This document shows positions 32,013 through 42,076 of a stretch of 64,000 nt of DNA, piece by piece. The stretch's first letter is position 1. Each line of letters begins with the position of its first letter. The position numbers and the translations under genes are program-made. The DNA comes from Vibrio salilacus (GTDB lineage: Bacteria > Pseudomonadota > Gammaproteobacteria > Enterobacterales > Vibrionaceae). The notes beneath the pieces were generated by a model. It saw nothing but the letters and a program-made list of their open reading frames with translations. It did no database searches and was not told the DNA's origin. Location: the NCBI RefSeq assembly GCF_002811245.1, contig NZ_NIVQ01000003.1, positions 1-64,000 of the forward strand, given 5' to 3'.

Positions 32013-32981
32013 ATGAGTCGTGGTATGGATGTAGTCGTGTACGCACCAGCATCAATTGGTAATGTCAGTGTCGGTTTTGACGTACTAGGCGCGGCGGTTT
32101 CGCCACTAGATGGCAGTTTGCTTGGCGATCGAGTCATGGTCAAAGCCAGCAGTGAGCCGTTTAGCCTCAATACCGCCGGACGTTTTGTTTCTAAGCTGCC
32201 TGAGAACCCTAAAGAGAATATCGTTTACGACTGCTGGCGTGTTTTTGCTCGTGAATTAGACAAAAAATCTGAGTCGCTTTTGCCGCTGGAAATGACACTT
32301 GAAAAGAACATGCCGATTGGTTCGGGGCTAGGGTCAAGCGCTTGTTCGATTGTTGCGGCGCTTGATGCGTTGAATCGTTTTCATGGTCAGCCTTTGAATG
32401 ACACCGAACTACTGGCGTTAATGGGAGAAATGGAAGGGCAGATCTCTGGCGGCATTCATTATGACAACGTCGCGCCGTGCTATCTCGGTGGCGTACAGTT
32501 GATGCTCGAAGAGTTGGATATTATCAGCCAAGAAGTCCCCTGTTTTGATGAGTGGTACTGGGTGATGGCGTATCCTGGCATTAAAGTGTCTACGGCAGAA
32601 GCTCGCGAGATCTTACCTTCTCAATACCGTCGCCAAGATATCATTGCTCATGGTCGTCATCTGGCTGGCTTTATTCACGCTTGCCATTCGAATCAACCCG
32701 AGTTGGCGGCGAAGATGATCAAAGACGTGATCGCAGAACCGTATCGTGAGAAACTGCTACCGGGGTTTGCTGATGCCCGCAAATACGCTTTGTCAGCCGG
32801 CGCTTTAGCGACGGGCATTTCTGGCAGTGGCCCAACGTTATTTAGCATTTGTAAAGATAAAGAGGTCGCTGAGCGTGTTGCTCGCTGGCTCGAACAGAAT
32901 TACGTACAAAATGAACAAGGATTCGTCCATGTTTGTCGCCTCAACAAACACGGTTCGAACGTAACAGGAAGTGAGCTATGA
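32013..32981 (+). CDS. thrB: Homoserine kinase
   Basis: Phosphorylates homoserine using ATP. A GHMP-family kinase of about 322 residues with the motif [17 protein letters not shown] (phosphate loop), [17 protein letters not shown] at the N-terminus and [12 protein letters not shown] near the C-terminus. It begins 2 bp after the thrA stop codon; an alternative ATG at 32025 would shorten it by four residues. It overlaps thrC by 4 bp (ATGA), indicating translational coupling. Confidence 0.97.
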   Translation: MSRGMDVVVYAPASIGNVSVGFDVLGAAVSPLDGSLLGDRVMVKASSEPFSLNTAGRFVSKLPENPKENIVYDCWRVFARELDKKSESLLPLEMTLEKNMPIGSGLGSSACSIVAALDALNRFHGQPLNDTELLALMGEMEGQISGGIHYDNVAPCYLGGVQLMLEELDIISQEVPCFDEWYWVMAYPGIKVSTAEAREILPSQYRRQDIIAHGRHLAGFIHACHSNQPELAAKMIKDVIAEPYREKLLPGFADARKYALSAGALATGISGSGPTLFSICKDKEVAERVARWLEQNYVQNEQGFVHVCRLNKHGSNVTGSEL

Positions 32982-34261
32982 AGCTGTACAACATAAAAGA
33001 AAATGACGAACAAGTTTCCTTTGGCCAAGCCGTGCGCCAAGGACTCGGCCGTAACCAAGGCCTGTTTTTCCCGCAACAATTACCAACGTTTGATGATATT
33101 GACGCGCTGCTTGGAGAAGACTTTGTTACGCGCAGTACTAAGATTTTATCGGCGTTGATTGGTGATGAATTACCACCAGAACAAGTCAACGCGATGGTCG
33201 ATGCGGCGTTTCAGTTCCCGGCACCCATTAAGTCAATCAAAGAGGGGATTTATGCGCTAGAGCTATTCCATGGCCCAACATTAGCGTTTAAAGACTTCGG
33301 TGGCCGCTTTATGGCTCAGTCGCTCACGGCAGTGTCTGATGGTGGCAAGATTACTATATTGACCGCGACTTCGGGAGATACGGGCGCAGCCGTTGCGCAT
33401 GCTTTCTACGGTATGCAAGACATCAATGTCGTGATCTTGTATCCGCAAGGTAAAATTAGTCCACTGCAAGAGAAGCTATTTTGTACGCTGGGTAACAACA
33501 TTCACACTGTGGCGATTGATGGTGATTTTGATGCTTGTCAAGCGTTAGTAAAACAAGCGTTTGACGATGCAGAGCTGCGCAAAGAGATCGGTTTAAACTC
33601 GGCTAACTCAATTAACATCAGTCGTCTTATGGCGCAGATTTGTTACTACTTCGAGGCGGCTGCTCAATTGAGTAAATCGCAGCGTGAAAACTTAGTCATT
33701 TCAGTACCAAGTGGTAACTTCGGTAACTTAACTGCGGGTTTATTGGCTAAAGCGCTCGGGTTACCAATCAAACGCTTTATTGCGGCCACGAACGCCAACG
33801 ATACCGTGCCTCGTTATCTCGAAACGGGTCAGTGGGATCCTAAACCAACGGTGGCGACTACCTCTAATGCGATGGATGTGAGCCAACCAAATAACTGGCC
33901 ACGTATCGAAGAGCTGTGCCGTGTTAAAAAGTGGGGTTTAGAGACCCTAGGTAAAGGCGCGGTAACGGATGCACAAAGTGCTGAGTCAGTGAAAGATCTG
34001 CATCAACAAGGCTACCTATGTGAGCCGCATGGTGCGATTGCGTATCGTGTGCTTGATGAGCAGTTGCAAGCGGGTGAAACTGGCTTGTTCTTATGTACCG
34101 CTCACCCGGCGAAATTCAAAGAAGTGGTCGATGAGATTTTAGAGTCAGATATCGAACTTCCGGCGCCATTAGCCAAACACGCGGTTATGGATCTGCTTTC
34201 AGAACAGCTAGCTAATGATTTCGACGCCTTAAAACAAGTGTTACTCAGAGTACAGAAATAG
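32978..34261 (+). CDS. thrC: Threonine synthase
   Basis: PLP enzyme that converts O-phosphohomoserine to threonine. The 427 residues show the PLP-lysine motif [17 protein letters not shown], the phosphate-binding [12 protein letters not shown] and [12 protein letters not shown] segments of fold-type II enzymes. Length equals E. coli ThrC (428). Last gene of the operon, followed after about 14 bp by a terminator shared with the next, convergent gene. Confidence 0.98.
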   Translation: MKLYNIKENDEQVSFGQAVRQGLGRNQGLFFPQQLPTFDDIDALLGEDFVTRSTKILSALIGDELPPEQVNAMVDAAFQFPAPIKSIKEGIYALELFHGPTLAFKDFGGRFMAQSLTAVSDGGKITILTATSGDTGAAVAHAFYGMQDINVVILYPQGKISPLQEKLFCTLGNNIHTVAIDGDFDACQALVKQAFDDAELRKEIGLNSANSINISRLMAQICYYFEAAAQLSKSQRENLVISVPSGNFGNLTAGLLAKALGLPIKRFIAATNANDTVPRYLETGQWDPKPTVATTSNAMDVSQPNNWPRIEELCRVKKWGLETLGKGAVTDAQSAESVKDLHQQGYLCEPHGAIAYRVLDEQLQAGETGLFLCTAHPAKFKEVVDEILESDIELPAPLAKHAVMDLLSEQLANDFDALKQVLLRVQK

Positions 34262-34274
34262 ACACTCATGAAGC

Positions 34275-34301
34275 AAAAAAGGTCGCCTCGGCGACCTTTT
34301 T
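34275..34301. terminator. Terminator thrC / TRIC gene
   Basis: GGTCGC-CTCG-GCGACC stem with A6 before and T5 after, between convergent genes. Confidence 0.9.
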
Positions 34302-34313
34302 AATCTTGGTAAC

Positions 34314-34934
34314 TTATCGATTAAGGGCGAAAGTGGGTAACGATAAATGCCAGCGAATCGCACCTAAGCGAATCAAGAGTGTTGAGCACATCCCTGCTAA
34401 GAATGCACTGCCGTTATCGGCGCCCATGGCTAATGCGGTAGTGTGGAACACCCCGCCAATAATACACGCCGTGGCATAAACTTCGCTGCGTAAAACCATC
34501 GGCACCTCACGGGCGAGTACATCGCGAATGATGCCACCGCCGCAGCCGGTGATCACACCCATAATGATGGCGACTAGCGCAGACTCTTGGTAAATCATCG
34601 ACTTTTCGACACCAATACCAACAAAGACCGCCAAGCCAATCGCATCACACACGGGCAAGATCCACCAAGAGAGGCGCTTGGGGCGACGAACAATGAGCAT
34701 GGTGAGTAAGCAGGTGATGAGAATGGTCCAGAGGTAGTTGGTATCAGTGATCCAAAACACAGGTGTTGCGCCTAATGCCATATCACGGATGGTACCGCCA
34801 CCAATTGCCGTTACACTGCCTAGTACAGCGACACCAAAGGGGTCCATTTTAAGTCGGCCTGCCAACAGCACGCCTGAAATGGCGAATATCGCCGTACCGA
34901 ATAAATCGATAAAGTAAAGCAGCATGGAGTCCAT
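34314..34934 (-). CDS. Trimeric intracellular cation (TRIC) channel family protein
   Basis: Seven-helix inner-membrane protein of 206 residues (UPF0126, YadS/YicG type). It has the internal duplication typical of the family: GGGTIRDMALG in the first half and GGGIIRDVLARE in the second, each with the Gly-rich kink and Arg-Asp pair. Bacterial members conduct K+ or similar cations in vitro; some have been linked to glycine import. E. coli yadS also lies next to btuF and mtn, supporting orthology. It is probably in the same leftward unit as btuF, after a 73-bp gap. Confidence 0.88.
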   Translation of the reverse strand: MDSMLLYFIDLFGTAIFAISGVLLAGRLKMDPFGVAVLGSVTAIGGGTIRDMALGATPVFWITDTNYLWTILITCLLTMLIVRRPKRLSWWILPVCDAIGLAVFVGIGVEKSMIYQESALVAIIMGVITGCGGGIIRDVLAREVPMVLRSEVYATACIIGGVFHTTALAMGADNGSAFLAGMCSTLLIRLGAIRWHLSLPTFALNR

Positions 34935-35007
34935 GTTACTAACATCTCTTACAAAATTGAGGGAACAGAAAATGAAGTCGGATTGTACGAGATCTCAGCG
35001 CTTAACG

Positions 35008-35829
35008 TTAGCCTTTTTGTCTTACTGTTTCGAAATGCTCACACACTTGCTTGATCGCGTTTAATGTTCTTGGCGTTGGTCGATTAATCCAGTCGGAGTT
35101 GACTGACCAGACAAATTGATGTTGTACTGCAGAAAGCTGTTCGCGCCATTTATCCCACATATTTGTATCTGCAATAACATGTTGAGAAGTAAAGATAACG
35201 TCTGGGTTTTGCACGATCACTTGCTCTAACCCCACCTGTGGGTAGGGGGCCTCACTATTGGCGAAGACATTGACACCACCACAAAAGCGAAACACTTCAC
35301 TTGGCCACTTGTTTTGCGCCACAGTGATAATCGGCTGCTGACTTAATTGATAAAAGTAACGCACTTTAGACTGGGTATCATAATTGGTTTTCAAGATAGC
35401 TAATTGCTGCCTGAAGTCAGCTGCGGCGCGTTGGCCTATACTCGGATCATCGGCGTACTGACTCAATTGCTCAATGCTTGTCGCGATATCTTCGAGAGAA
35501 TTTGCCTGCGAGTAGTAAATAGTAAGGCCAAATTGCTCCAGTTTTTTTAGTTCACCAATGGGGTTGCCTGTCGGCCAAGCGATGAGCAGATCAGGTTGCA
35601 GGGCAATAATTCGTTCAATCTTGATGCCCTGATAGTTGGAGACTTTTTCTAGGGTTTGTGCCTCAGGCGGGTAATCACTGTGTGCGCTAACAGCAACTAA
35701 TTTATCGCCAAGGCCAGCTGCGAAGGCAATTTCAGTGGCGTGAGGGGCCAAACTGATCACTCGAGTAACGGACGCCGCGTTGATAGTGACAGTAAAAAAG
35801 ATACAAAAAACAGCAGTGACGAAACGCAT
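35008..35829 (-). CDS. btuF: Vitamin B12 ABC transporter substrate-binding protein BtuF
   Basis: Periplasmic binding protein that hands cobalamin to the BtuCD importer. 273 residues with a signal peptide (about 1-18, FFTVTINAAS), the type III binding-protein lobes (VISLAPHATEIAFAAGLGDKLVAVS, then QPDLLIAWPTGNP) joined by a long helix, and conserved acidic residues for BtuC docking. Its start codon follows the cbiB stop directly (TAAATG), so the two are coupled. Gene order mtnN-(cbiB)-btuF-yadS parallels E. coli mtn-btuF-yadS. Confidence 0.94.
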   Translation of the reverse strand: MRFVTAVFCIFFTVTINAASVTRVISLAPHATEIAFAAGLGDKLVAVSAHSDYPPEAQTLEKVSNYQGIKIERIIALQPDLLIAWPTGNPIGELKKLEQFGLTIYYSQANSLEDIATSIEQLSQYADDPSIGQRAAADFRQQLAILKTNYDTQSKVRYFYQLSQQPIITVAQNKWPSEVFRFCGGVNVFANSEAPYPQVGLEQVIVQNPDVIFTSQHVIADTNMWDKWREQLSAVQHQFVWSVNSDWINRPTPRTLNAIKQVCEHFETVRQKG

Positions 35830-36783
35830 TTATATACCTTGATAAATAATGGCCATGAATAGGCTTTGAATTAAAAGCCAGGTCAACATACGCCAAGCGA
35901 GAAGTTTTTGCAGTTGAGCAATATGTAAAGCAGAGGGGGCGATTCTTCCTCCCAGTTTCGCTCGCACCGCTTTTTTACCATCGTAAATAGCTGGGCCACC
36001 GAGCGACAGTTCTAATTTAGCGCCGACAGCGACAATGAGCCAAGAGGGGCCAGGTAACGGCCAAGAGCTGGCTTGTTGTTTTAGTCGGCCAAACACATAC
36101 TGAGCTCGTTGCCCTGTGGCGATCATCACTGCAAACAAACGTAATGGGATAAAGTCCATCACGGCCACGGCCCTGACGGCAGGAAGACCAAACGGATTGA
36201 AGCGCTGGCGAGAAGGGGACCAGGCCCGAGCCAGCTCGACCATCATTCGATAAATAAACGCGCCAATCGCGCCTGCGATAGCATACCAAAACAGCACTCC
36301 AACCACGTTGCGACCATATGACATGATCAGGGTTTCCGCCCCTGCTTTGCCCAAACCGAGCAGCGACAGTGGTTGAGTATTGCGGTTGATAATCGGGTTA
36401 AGAAGTGTTCTGGCTTGCGGTTTGTCTTCGCGTGCAAGCGCGGTGATAAATTGCGCGCAAAATTTGTCGGTATTGCGCCAATCAATCGCCAGTAACACAA
36501 ACGCCAGTTCAAATAACAGTGGTTGCCAAACCAGCGGTTTAAGGGCGATAAGCACCGCTAACATCGGCACGATCATCAGTAACCAAGCAAGCGTGCCTGA
36601 AATCAGACTTTGGTTATAGTTGGTGTTGGTATTAACTTTGTCTGCAAGTTGCTCAGCGAATTTGTGCCATAGGATTGCTGGGTGTGCTTCTCGTGGGAAG
36701 GGCAAAACTAAATGGCACAACAAAGCGCCCCATAGGACTAGGAGCGCGCCGTTAGAGTAAATTTGAGCAAACAAATCTTCCAT
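35830..36783 (-). CDS. cbiB: Cobalamin biosynthesis protein CbiB/CobD family
   Basis: Integral membrane protein of 317 residues in the family that attaches aminopropanol phosphate to cobyric acid (adenosylcobinamide-phosphate synthase). Several hydrophobic helices and the conserved block LGKAGAETLIMSYGRNVVGVLFWY-like (about 155-178), FNPFGLPAVRAVAVMDFIP and the Pro-Gly-rich end are visible. It sits between mtnN and btuF with no other cob genes nearby. In an organism that does not make the corrin ring this points to salvage or remodelling of incomplete corrinoids brought in by BtuFCD. The exact reaction in Vibrio is inferred. Confidence 0.82.
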   Translation of the reverse strand: MEDLFAQIYSNGALLVLWGALLCHLVLPFPREAHPAILWHKFAEQLADKVNTNTNYNQSLISGTLAWLLMIVPMLAVLIALKPLVWQPLLFELAFVLLAIDWRNTDKFCAQFITALAREDKPQARTLLNPIINRNTQPLSLLGLGKAGAETLIMSYGRNVVGVLFWYAIAGAIGAFIYRMMVELARAWSPSRQRFNPFGLPAVRAVAVMDFIPLRLFAVMIATGQRAQYVFGRLKQQASSWPLPGPSWLIVAVGAKLELSLGGPAIYDGKKAVRAKLGGRIAPSALHIAQLQKLLAWRMLTWLLIQSLFMAIIYQGI

Positions 36784-36796
36784 GATGTGTCTTCGC

Positions 36797-37492
36797 TTAT
36801 TTCAGCAGTTCAACCATTTTAATGACCATTTCCGATGAGCTTTGTGCCGCAAGAGGCAAGAACTCTTCGAAGCTCATTGGCGACTCTTTATCGGCCACAT
36901 CCGAGATAGCGCGAACCACAACAAAAGGGACCTTAAACTGGTGACACGTCTGTGCAATAGCGGACGCCTCCATTTCTACGGCGATCACGCTTGGGAAGTG
37001 CTTGCGGATAAACGCTTGGCGCTCGGCGGTGCAAACGAACGCATCACCAGTACAAATCAGGCCGCGTACCGCGTGTTTGCCTTCCATTTGTGCCAGCGCT
37101 TTTTCTGCTACGTCGATCAGTTTTTTATCGGCAAGAAAAGCCGCAGGTTGCTGTGCCATTTGGCCCATTTCGTAGCCAAATGCGGTTACGTCTGCATCGT
37201 GGTGACGAACTTCAGTTGAAATAACCACATCGCCCAAGTTTAGCGTCGAATCAAACCCACCGGCTGAACCTGTGTTAATCACGAGGTCTGGTTGATATTC
37301 ATTTAACAACACTGTCGTCCCTACGGCGGCGGCCACTTTACCGATACCGGATTGCAGGAGTACAACGTCGACACCGTTGAGCTTGCCAGAGAAGAAAGTA
37401 CAGCCAGCTTTATTGACGGTTTTACCGTTCTCGATAGCCTGTTTAAGAATAGAAACTTCTTGTTCCATTGCACCGATGATGCCGATTTTCAT
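36797..37492 (-). CDS. mtnN: 5'-methylthioadenosine/S-adenosylhomocysteine nucleosidase (Pfs)
   Basis: Cleaves adenine from methylthioadenosine, S-adenosylhomocysteine and 5'-deoxyadenosine; in Vibrio it supplies S-ribosylhomocysteine to LuxS for AI-2. The ATG at 37492 ([13 protein letters not shown]) is used instead of an upstream TTG. 231 residues with the catalytic Glu12, the [10 protein letters not shown] loop, [10 protein letters not shown] and the general acid Asp in RAISDVADK. First gene of the leftward unit with cbiB and btuF (13-bp gap to cbiB). 5'-deoxyadenosine clearance links it loosely to adenosylcobalamin use. Confidence 0.97.
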   Translation of the reverse strand: MKIGIIGAMEQEVSILKQAIENGKTVNKAGCTFFSGKLNGVDVVLLQSGIGKVAAAVGTTVLLNEYQPDLVINTGSAGGFDSTLNLGDVVISTEVRHHDADVTAFGYEMGQMAQQPAAFLADKKLIDVAEKALAQMEGKHAVRGLICTGDAFVCTAERQAFIRKHFPSVIAVEMEASAIAQTCHQFKVPFVVVRAISDVADKESPMSFEEFLPLAAQSSSEMVIKMVELLK

Positions 37493-37668
37493 AATCAATC
37501 CTGTTGTTTCAAATAGCTAGGTTTCAATCGCTTAAGTGTAACAGAAAAGGTCACGATGGGAACGCTGAGCAACGAGAACGCAGAGGTTCGAGACGCTATA
37601 AGGGCGCGAGTGTCTTGCTGTTTTTGTTTCGCTATCTTTTAAACCAGTCAGACCGCTCAAATTATCTG

Positions 37669-37697
37669 TTGCTTAACCTCTTTCCATCTCATATAAT
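37669..37697 (+). promoter_or_regulatory. Strong sigma-70 promoter of rpsO
   Basis: TTGCTT, 17-bp spacer, perfect TATAAT, followed by a GC-rich discriminator, 74 bp before the rpsO start. The rest of the 278-bp mtnN-rpsO gap has no gene. Confidence 0.75.
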
Positions 37698-37770
37698 CCG
37701 CGCTTCGCGTAGTGGCTGAATCAGAGATTGGCTGCTACAAATTTAAACTTACTCTTATTAGGAGAGAATA

Positions 37771-38040
37771 ATGTCTCTGAATGCAGAAACTAAAGCAGCA
37801 ATCGTTGCAGAATACGCTCAAGGCGAAGGCGACACTGGTTCACCAGAAGTTCAAGTAGCTCTACTTACAGCTTCTATCAACCACTTACAAGGTCACTTCA
37901 AAGCGCACAAAGCTGATCACCACAGCCGTCGTGGTCTTCTACGCATGGTTTCTCGCCGTCGTAAGCTTCTTGACTACTTGAAAGGCAAAAACCTTTCTCG
38001 TTACCAAGATCTAATCAAGCGTCTAGGCCTACGTCGCTAA
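37771..38040 (+). CDS. rpsO: 30S ribosomal protein S15
   Basis: Primary 16S rRNA-binding protein of the small subunit platform. 89 residues with the S15 signature ([36 protein letters not shown]). Length equals E. coli S15. TTAGGAGAG ribosome site. It has its own promoter, and a terminator separates it from pnp, like E. coli. Unlike E. coli it is not preceded by truB, which lies about 17 kb downstream. Confidence 0.98.
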   Translation: MSLNAETKAAIVAEYAQGEGDTGSPEVQVALLTASINHLQGHFKAHKADHHSRRGLLRMVSRRRKLLDYLKGKNLSRYQDLIKRLGLRR

Positions 38041-38065
38041 TCAGCGATTGCATAGCAGTTTGTCG

Positions 38066-38091
38066 AAAAAGGGGCTTTAGGCCCCTTTTTT
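38066..38091 (+). terminator. rpsO terminator
   Basis: AAAAAGGGGC-TTTAG-GCCCCTTTTTT, 26 bp after the rpsO stop codon. Confidence 0.92.
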
Positions 38092-38146
38092 GTTGCCCCA
38101 AACTTATTTTAGGTGCTAGAGCTTAGCCAAATCGAATTAATCCCGC

Positions 38147-38152
38147 TATACT
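38147..38152 (+). promoter_or_regulatory. Candidate pnp promoter -10
   Basis: TATACT with a poor -35 region. It lies between the rpsO terminator and the pnp leader hairpin, where E. coli pnp also has its own promoter. Confidence 0.45.
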
Positions 38153-38240
38153 ACGCCTCGCATGCTGTTGATACCGTATAGAGTAACAAAGCATGAGCAA
38201 CAAGCTCATCACATTACAGTCAACCACGTCGACCAAAAGG

Positions 38241-38289
38241 TCGCGACTATTCAAAGGAAATTGTTTTAGTTTCTTTTCACTAGTCGCGA
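38241..38289 (+). promoter_or_regulatory. pnp leader hairpin (RNase III-type processing stem)
   Basis: TCGCGACTA at 38241-38249 pairs perfectly with TAGTCGCGA at 38281-38289. The inner arms AAAGGAAA (38253-38260) and TTTCTTTT (38270-38277) also pair, making a 49-nt stem-loop 73 bp before the pnp start codon. In E. coli the pnp leader forms an analogous stem that is cut by RNase III and then degraded by PNPase for autocontrol; the same role is inferred here. Confidence 0.75.
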
Positions 38290-38362
38290 TTTGTAATGTA
38301 TTGAGTATCAACCAATACACTCTGATCTCTGCCAAGCAGGGATTGAGAAACAAGGAATAACA

Positions 38363-40495
38363 ATGTTCGAAAAACCAGTTGTTAAAACGTTCCAGTACGG
38401 TAACCACACAGTTACTCTAGAAACTGGCGTTATCGCACGTCAAGCTACAGCCGCCGTTATGGTTACTATGGACGATACAGCAGTATTCGTTTCTGTAGTT
38501 GGTAAAAAAGAAGCAGTGGAAGGTCAAGATTTCTTCCCTCTAACTGTTAACTACCAAGAGCGTACTTACGCTGCAGGTAAAATCCCAGGTGGTTTCTTCA
38601 AGCGTGAAGGCCGTCCATCTGAAGGTGAAACACTGACTGCTCGTCTTATCGACCGTCCAATTCGCCCACTGTTCCCAGATTCGTTCAAAAACGAAGTTCA
38701 GGTTATTGCAACGGTAATGTCTGTAAACCCAGACGTTCAACCTGATATGGTTACAATGATCGGTACGTCAGCAGCGCTTGCTATCTCTGGTATCCCGTTC
38801 AACGGTCCTATCGGCGCGGCACGTGTTGGTCACATTGATGGTCAACTTGTACTGAACCCAAGCAACACTGAACTAGCAACGTCTAAGCTTGACTTAGTTG
38901 TTTCTGGTACTGAAGGCGCAGTGCTTATGGTTGAATCTGAAGCAGACAATCTAACTGAAGAAGAAATGCTGTCTGCTGTGGTATTTGGTCACGAGCAACA
39001 ACAAGTTGTGATTAAAGCGATCAACGAATTCGCAGCTGAAGTTGCGACTCCAGCTTGGGAATGGCAAGCACCTGTCGTCAACACTGAGCTCAAAGCTCGC
39101 GTTGCTGAACTTGCAGAAGCTCGTCTATCTGAAGCGTACCAAATCACTGAGAAAATGGCTCGTTACGAGCAAGTTGGCGCAATCAAGAACGATGTTGTTG
39201 CCGCACTTCTTGCGCAAGACGAAGAACTAAACGAGCGCGAAATCCGCGGCATGCTTGGTTCTCTAGAGAAAAACGTTGTACGTAGCCGTATCATTGCTGG
39301 CAACCCACGTATCGACGGTCGTGAAAAAGACATGGTTCGTGCGCTAGACGTACGTACTGGCGTGCTTCCACGTACTCACGGTTCTTCTCTATTCACTCGT
39401 GGTGAAACTCAAGCTATCGTGACGGCGACTCTAGGTACGCAGCGTGATGCGCAAATCATCGATGAGCTAACCGGTGAGCGTAAAGATAACTTCCTACTAC
39501 ATTACAACTTCCCTCCATACTGTGTGGGTGAGACAGGTTTTGTAGGTTCGCCTAAGCGTCGTGAAATCGGCCACGGTAAACTGGCTAAACGTGGTATTGC
39601 TGCGGTTATGCCTTCTGCGGAAGAATTTCCATACACAGTGCGTGTTGTATCAGAAATCACAGAATCTAATGGTTCTTCATCAATGGCTTCTGTATGTGGT
39701 ACTTCGCTAGCGCTTATGGATGCGGGTGTACCAATCAAGTCATCTGTTGCGGGTATCGCAATGGGTCTTGTTAAAGAAGGCGATGACTTTGTTGTTCTTT
39801 CTGACATCCTTGGTGACGAAGACCACCTAGGTGACATGGACTTTAAAGTAGCGGGTACTAACGACGGTATCACTGCACTTCAGATGGATATCAAGATCGA
39901 AGGTATCACTAAAGAGATCATGCAAATTGCGCTTAACCAAGCTCAAGGCGCACGTAAGCATATCCTATCAGTAATGGATCAAGCTATCTCTGGTGCTCGT
40001 GACGATATCTCTGAATTTGCTCCACGTATTCATACGATGAAGATCAGTTCTGAGAAGATCAAAGACGTTATCGGTAAAGGTGGTGCAGTTATCCGAGCTC
40101 TAACTGAAGAGACGGGTACAACTATCGAAATCGAAGATGACGGTACGATCAAGATTGCTGCAACCGAAGGTGCTGCAGCGCAAGAAGCGATCCGTCGTAT
40201 TGAAGAGATCACGGCAGAAGTTGAAGTTGGCCGTATCTACTCTGGTAAAGTTGCCCGTCTTGCTGACTTTGGTGCATTCGTGACTATCCTGCCAGGCAAA
40301 GATGGCCTAGTACACATCTCTCAAATCGCTGACAAGCGTGTAGAGAAAGTGTCTGACTACCTAGCTGAAGGTCAAGAAGTTCAAGTGAAAGTACTTGAGA
40401 TTGACCGTCAGGGTCGCGTTCGTCTAAGCATGAAAGAAGCGGTAGAGAGCACAGAAGCGCCAGCGGCAGAAGAAAAGCCAGCTGCAGACGCTTAA
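38363..40495 (+). CDS. pnp: Polyribonucleotide nucleotidyltransferase (PNPase)
   Basis: Phosphorolytic 3'-5' exoribonuclease and degradosome subunit. 710 residues: two RNase PH-like domains (about 1-215 and 310-540) separated by a helical domain, the second carrying the catalytic core ([38 protein letters not shown]), then KH (about 553-612, [12 protein letters not shown]) and S1 (about 620-690, [13 protein letters not shown]). Length equals E. coli Pnp (711). A 322-bp gap to rpsO holds a terminator, a promoter and a long leader hairpin. Confidence 0.98.
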   Translation: MFEKPVVKTFQYGNHTVTLETGVIARQATAAVMVTMDDTAVFVSVVGKKEAVEGQDFFPLTVNYQERTYAAGKIPGGFFKREGRPSEGETLTARLIDRPIRPLFPDSFKNEVQVIATVMSVNPDVQPDMVTMIGTSAALAISGIPFNGPIGAARVGHIDGQLVLNPSNTELATSKLDLVVSGTEGAVLMVESEADNLTEEEMLSAVVFGHEQQQVVIKAINEFAAEVATPAWEWQAPVVNTELKARVAELAEARLSEAYQITEKMARYEQVGAIKNDVVAALLAQDEELNEREIRGMLGSLEKNVVRSRIIAGNPRIDGREKDMVRALDVRTGVLPRTHGSSLFTRGETQAIVTATLGTQRDAQIIDELTGERKDNFLLHYNFPPYCVGETGFVGSPKRREIGHGKLAKRGIAAVMPSAEEFPYTVRVVSEITESNGSSSMASVCGTSLALMDAGVPIKSSVAGIAMGLVKEGDDFVVLSDILGDEDHLGDMDFKVAGTNDGITALQMDIKIEGITKEIMQIALNQAQGARKHILSVMDQAISGARDDISEFAPRIHTMKISSEKIKDVIGKGGAVIRALTEETGTTIEIEDDGTIKIAATEGAAAQEAIRRIEEITAEVEVGRIYSGKVARLADFGAFVTILPGKDGLVHISQIADKRVEKVSDYLAEGQEVQVKVLEIDRQGRVRLSMKEAVESTEAPAAEEKPAADA

Positions 40496-40551
40496 TCAAT
40501 GCACATTTAGGTCAGTCAGGCGATTAGCCTAACCTGCCAAAAGCATGTTAT

Positions 40552-40578
40552 AAAGGGAGCATTACGCTCCCTTTTTTT
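40552..40578 (+). terminator. pnp terminator
   Basis: AAAGGGAGC-ATTAC-GCTCCCTTTTTTT between pnp and nlpI. Confidence 0.92.
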
Positions 40579-40624
40579 ATGCGGATGACACTGAGTGTAA
40601 ACTCAGTAACAGGAGTATTTATCT

Positions 40625-41542
40625 GTGAAATGGTTTCAAACCGCAACACTTAGCTTAGCCATGCTCATTACGGCAGGCTGTGCTTCAACGTCAAATAATA
40701 GTGCGCAGTGGATGTATCCACCGATGGCGGTTCCTCTTCAAGCAAGTGTGCAACAAGAAGTTCAAATCGCGCGCCTATCACAATTATTGCAACGTCCTGA
40801 TCTTTCCGAGCCAGTTCGGGCAAAAATGCTCTATGAGCGCGGCAACAATTATGACAATGTTGGTTTACGTGACTTAGCTCGACTGGACTATAACCAGTCG
40901 CTGGCGCTAAATCCGGCACAACCGGATTTGTTTAATCTGCTTGGTGTCTACTTTACCCAAGTCGGTGAATTTGATGCGGCGTATGATGCGTTTGACTCTA
41001 CCTTGGAGTTAGATCCTGAAAACTCTTACGCTGAGCGTAATCGAGCCATTGCTCTTTATTATGGTGATCGCATTGACCTGGCGCTTGAAGGTATGCAAAC
41101 CCATTATGATCAAGATCCACGTGACCCTTTCCGTGCTTTATGGCGCTATATCATTCAATCGGAGAAGCAACCCGATATCGCTCGTCAAGAGTTGTTGCAA
41201 GACTACCAACAGCGCGATGAGCAGTGGGGATGGGTTTTGGTGGCGATCAGTTTAGGTGAAGTGAGCGAAGAGCAAGCCTTTAAGGCCATATTCAGTGGTA
41301 CGCGTGATAACACTTTGCTTGCCCAACGATTAACCGAAACTTATTTCTATCTTGGTAAGCGCTATCAAACGCAAGGGGATTTTGCCAACGCGATTTCTCT
41401 CTATAAGCTGGCAATCTCATTCAATGTCTATGAGTATGTTGAGCACCGCTACGCCTTCCTCGAACTAAGTCGTATTTATAATCAGGTCAAAGCTGAACAT
41501 ATGGCTAAAACGAAACAACAAACCGAGTTCAGCGAGCAATAG
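40625..41542 (+). CDS. nlpI: Lipoprotein NlpI
   Basis: Outer-membrane lipoprotein that adapts peptidoglycan hydrolases such as MepS to the Prc protease and scaffolds cell-wall enzymes. GTG start at 40625 with AGGAG nine bases upstream. Lipobox ITAGC with the lipidated Cys at residue 19, then about 285 residues of tetratricopeptide repeats (LYERGNNYDNVGLRDLARLD, FNLLGVYFTQVGEFDAAY). 305 residues, close to E. coli (294). Position after pnp is conserved. Confidence 0.95.
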   Translation: MKWFQTATLSLAMLITAGCASTSNNSAQWMYPPMAVPLQASVQQEVQIARLSQLLQRPDLSEPVRAKMLYERGNNYDNVGLRDLARLDYNQSLALNPAQPDLFNLLGVYFTQVGEFDAAYDAFDSTLELDPENSYAERNRAIALYYGDRIDLALEGMQTHYDQDPRDPFRALWRYIIQSEKQPDIARQELLQDYQQRDEQWGWVLVAISLGEVSEEQAFKAIFSGTRDNTLLAQRLTETYFYLGKRYQTQGDFANAISLYKLAISFNVYEYVEHRYAFLELSRIYNQVKAEHMAKTKQQTEFSEQ

Positions 41543-41564
41543 CTTTATACTGGCAAACAAAAAT

Positions 41565-41592
41565 AAAAAACCGCTAGCACAGCGGTTTTTTT
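41565..41592 (+). terminator. nlpI terminator
   Basis: AAAAAACCGCT-AGCAC-AGCGGTTTTTTT, ending 24 bp before the marR promoter -10. Confidence 0.9.
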
Positions 41593-41593
41593 A

Positions 41594-41639
41594 TTGCTGC
41601 TACGATAAATGGCGTTATAATAGTTAGCCTTGCTAACTA
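41594..41639 (+). promoter_or_regulatory. Promoter and operator of the MarR-family gene
   Basis: TTGCTG (41594-41599), 16-bp spacer, perfect TATAAT (41616-41621), overlapped by the 19-bp dyad TAGTTAGCCTTGCTAACTA (41621-41639) with 8-bp perfect arms. Binding here would block transcription. The same dyad recurs before the pump gene, so it is most likely the operator of this regulator. Confidence 0.8.
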
Positions 41640-41651
41640 AATGGTTTGATA

Positions 41652-42062
41652 ATGAGTCTAGAAAGGAACTTGATTGAGCTTGAGCGTTTTTGTGCTAAAG
41701 CGTGGCGGGTTTATGCCCAAGAAGATCCATTGGCACATTTGAGCTTTAATGAGTATGACTATTTGAAGGTCATTCAAGCCTCTTCTGAACCAATCCGATT
41801 AACTGATCTGGCGATTGAAATGAAAGTGACCAAACCTTCAGCAACGACTATGGTTCAACGGCTAGAGAGAAAGGGTCTTGTTGAGCGTAAAGCTTCGCTC
41901 GAAGATGCGAGGTCTAAGTTGGTCGTACTGACCAGCAAAGCAGAAGTGGGCTTGGAAGAAGAAAGTAAAATCTATCAGGTTATGGCACAGATACTGGAAA
42001 GTCGTTTGTCTGAGCAAGAATCTCAGCAGCTAAACCTATTATTAAATAAGGCTTTGCAGTAA
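41652..42062 (+). CDS. MarR-family transcriptional regulator
   Basis: 136-residue winged-helix dimer. ATG at 41652; an upstream TTG at 41646 is not needed. The winged helix (about 30-95) reads LTDLAIEMKVTKPSATTMVQRLERKGLVER, with wing residues SLEDARSKLVVLT, as in MarR proteins that respond to phenolic or toxic ligands. It lies directly upstream of a MATE efflux gene, and both genes have an almost identical 19-bp dyad at the promoter, so it probably represses itself and the pump and is released by a pump substrate. Confidence 0.9.
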   Translation: MSLERNLIELERFCAKAWRVYAQEDPLAHLSFNEYDYLKVIQASSEPIRLTDLAIEMKVTKPSATTMVQRLERKGLVERKASLEDARSKLVVLTSKAEVGLEEESKIYQVMAQILESRLSEQESQQLNLLLNKALQ

Positions 42063-42076
42063 ATAATTTAGACATT

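Noticed and set aside
37493-37668. Small genes in the mtnN-rpsO divergent gap
   Set aside because: Frames present have no ribosome site or family match; only the rpsO promoter is supported.
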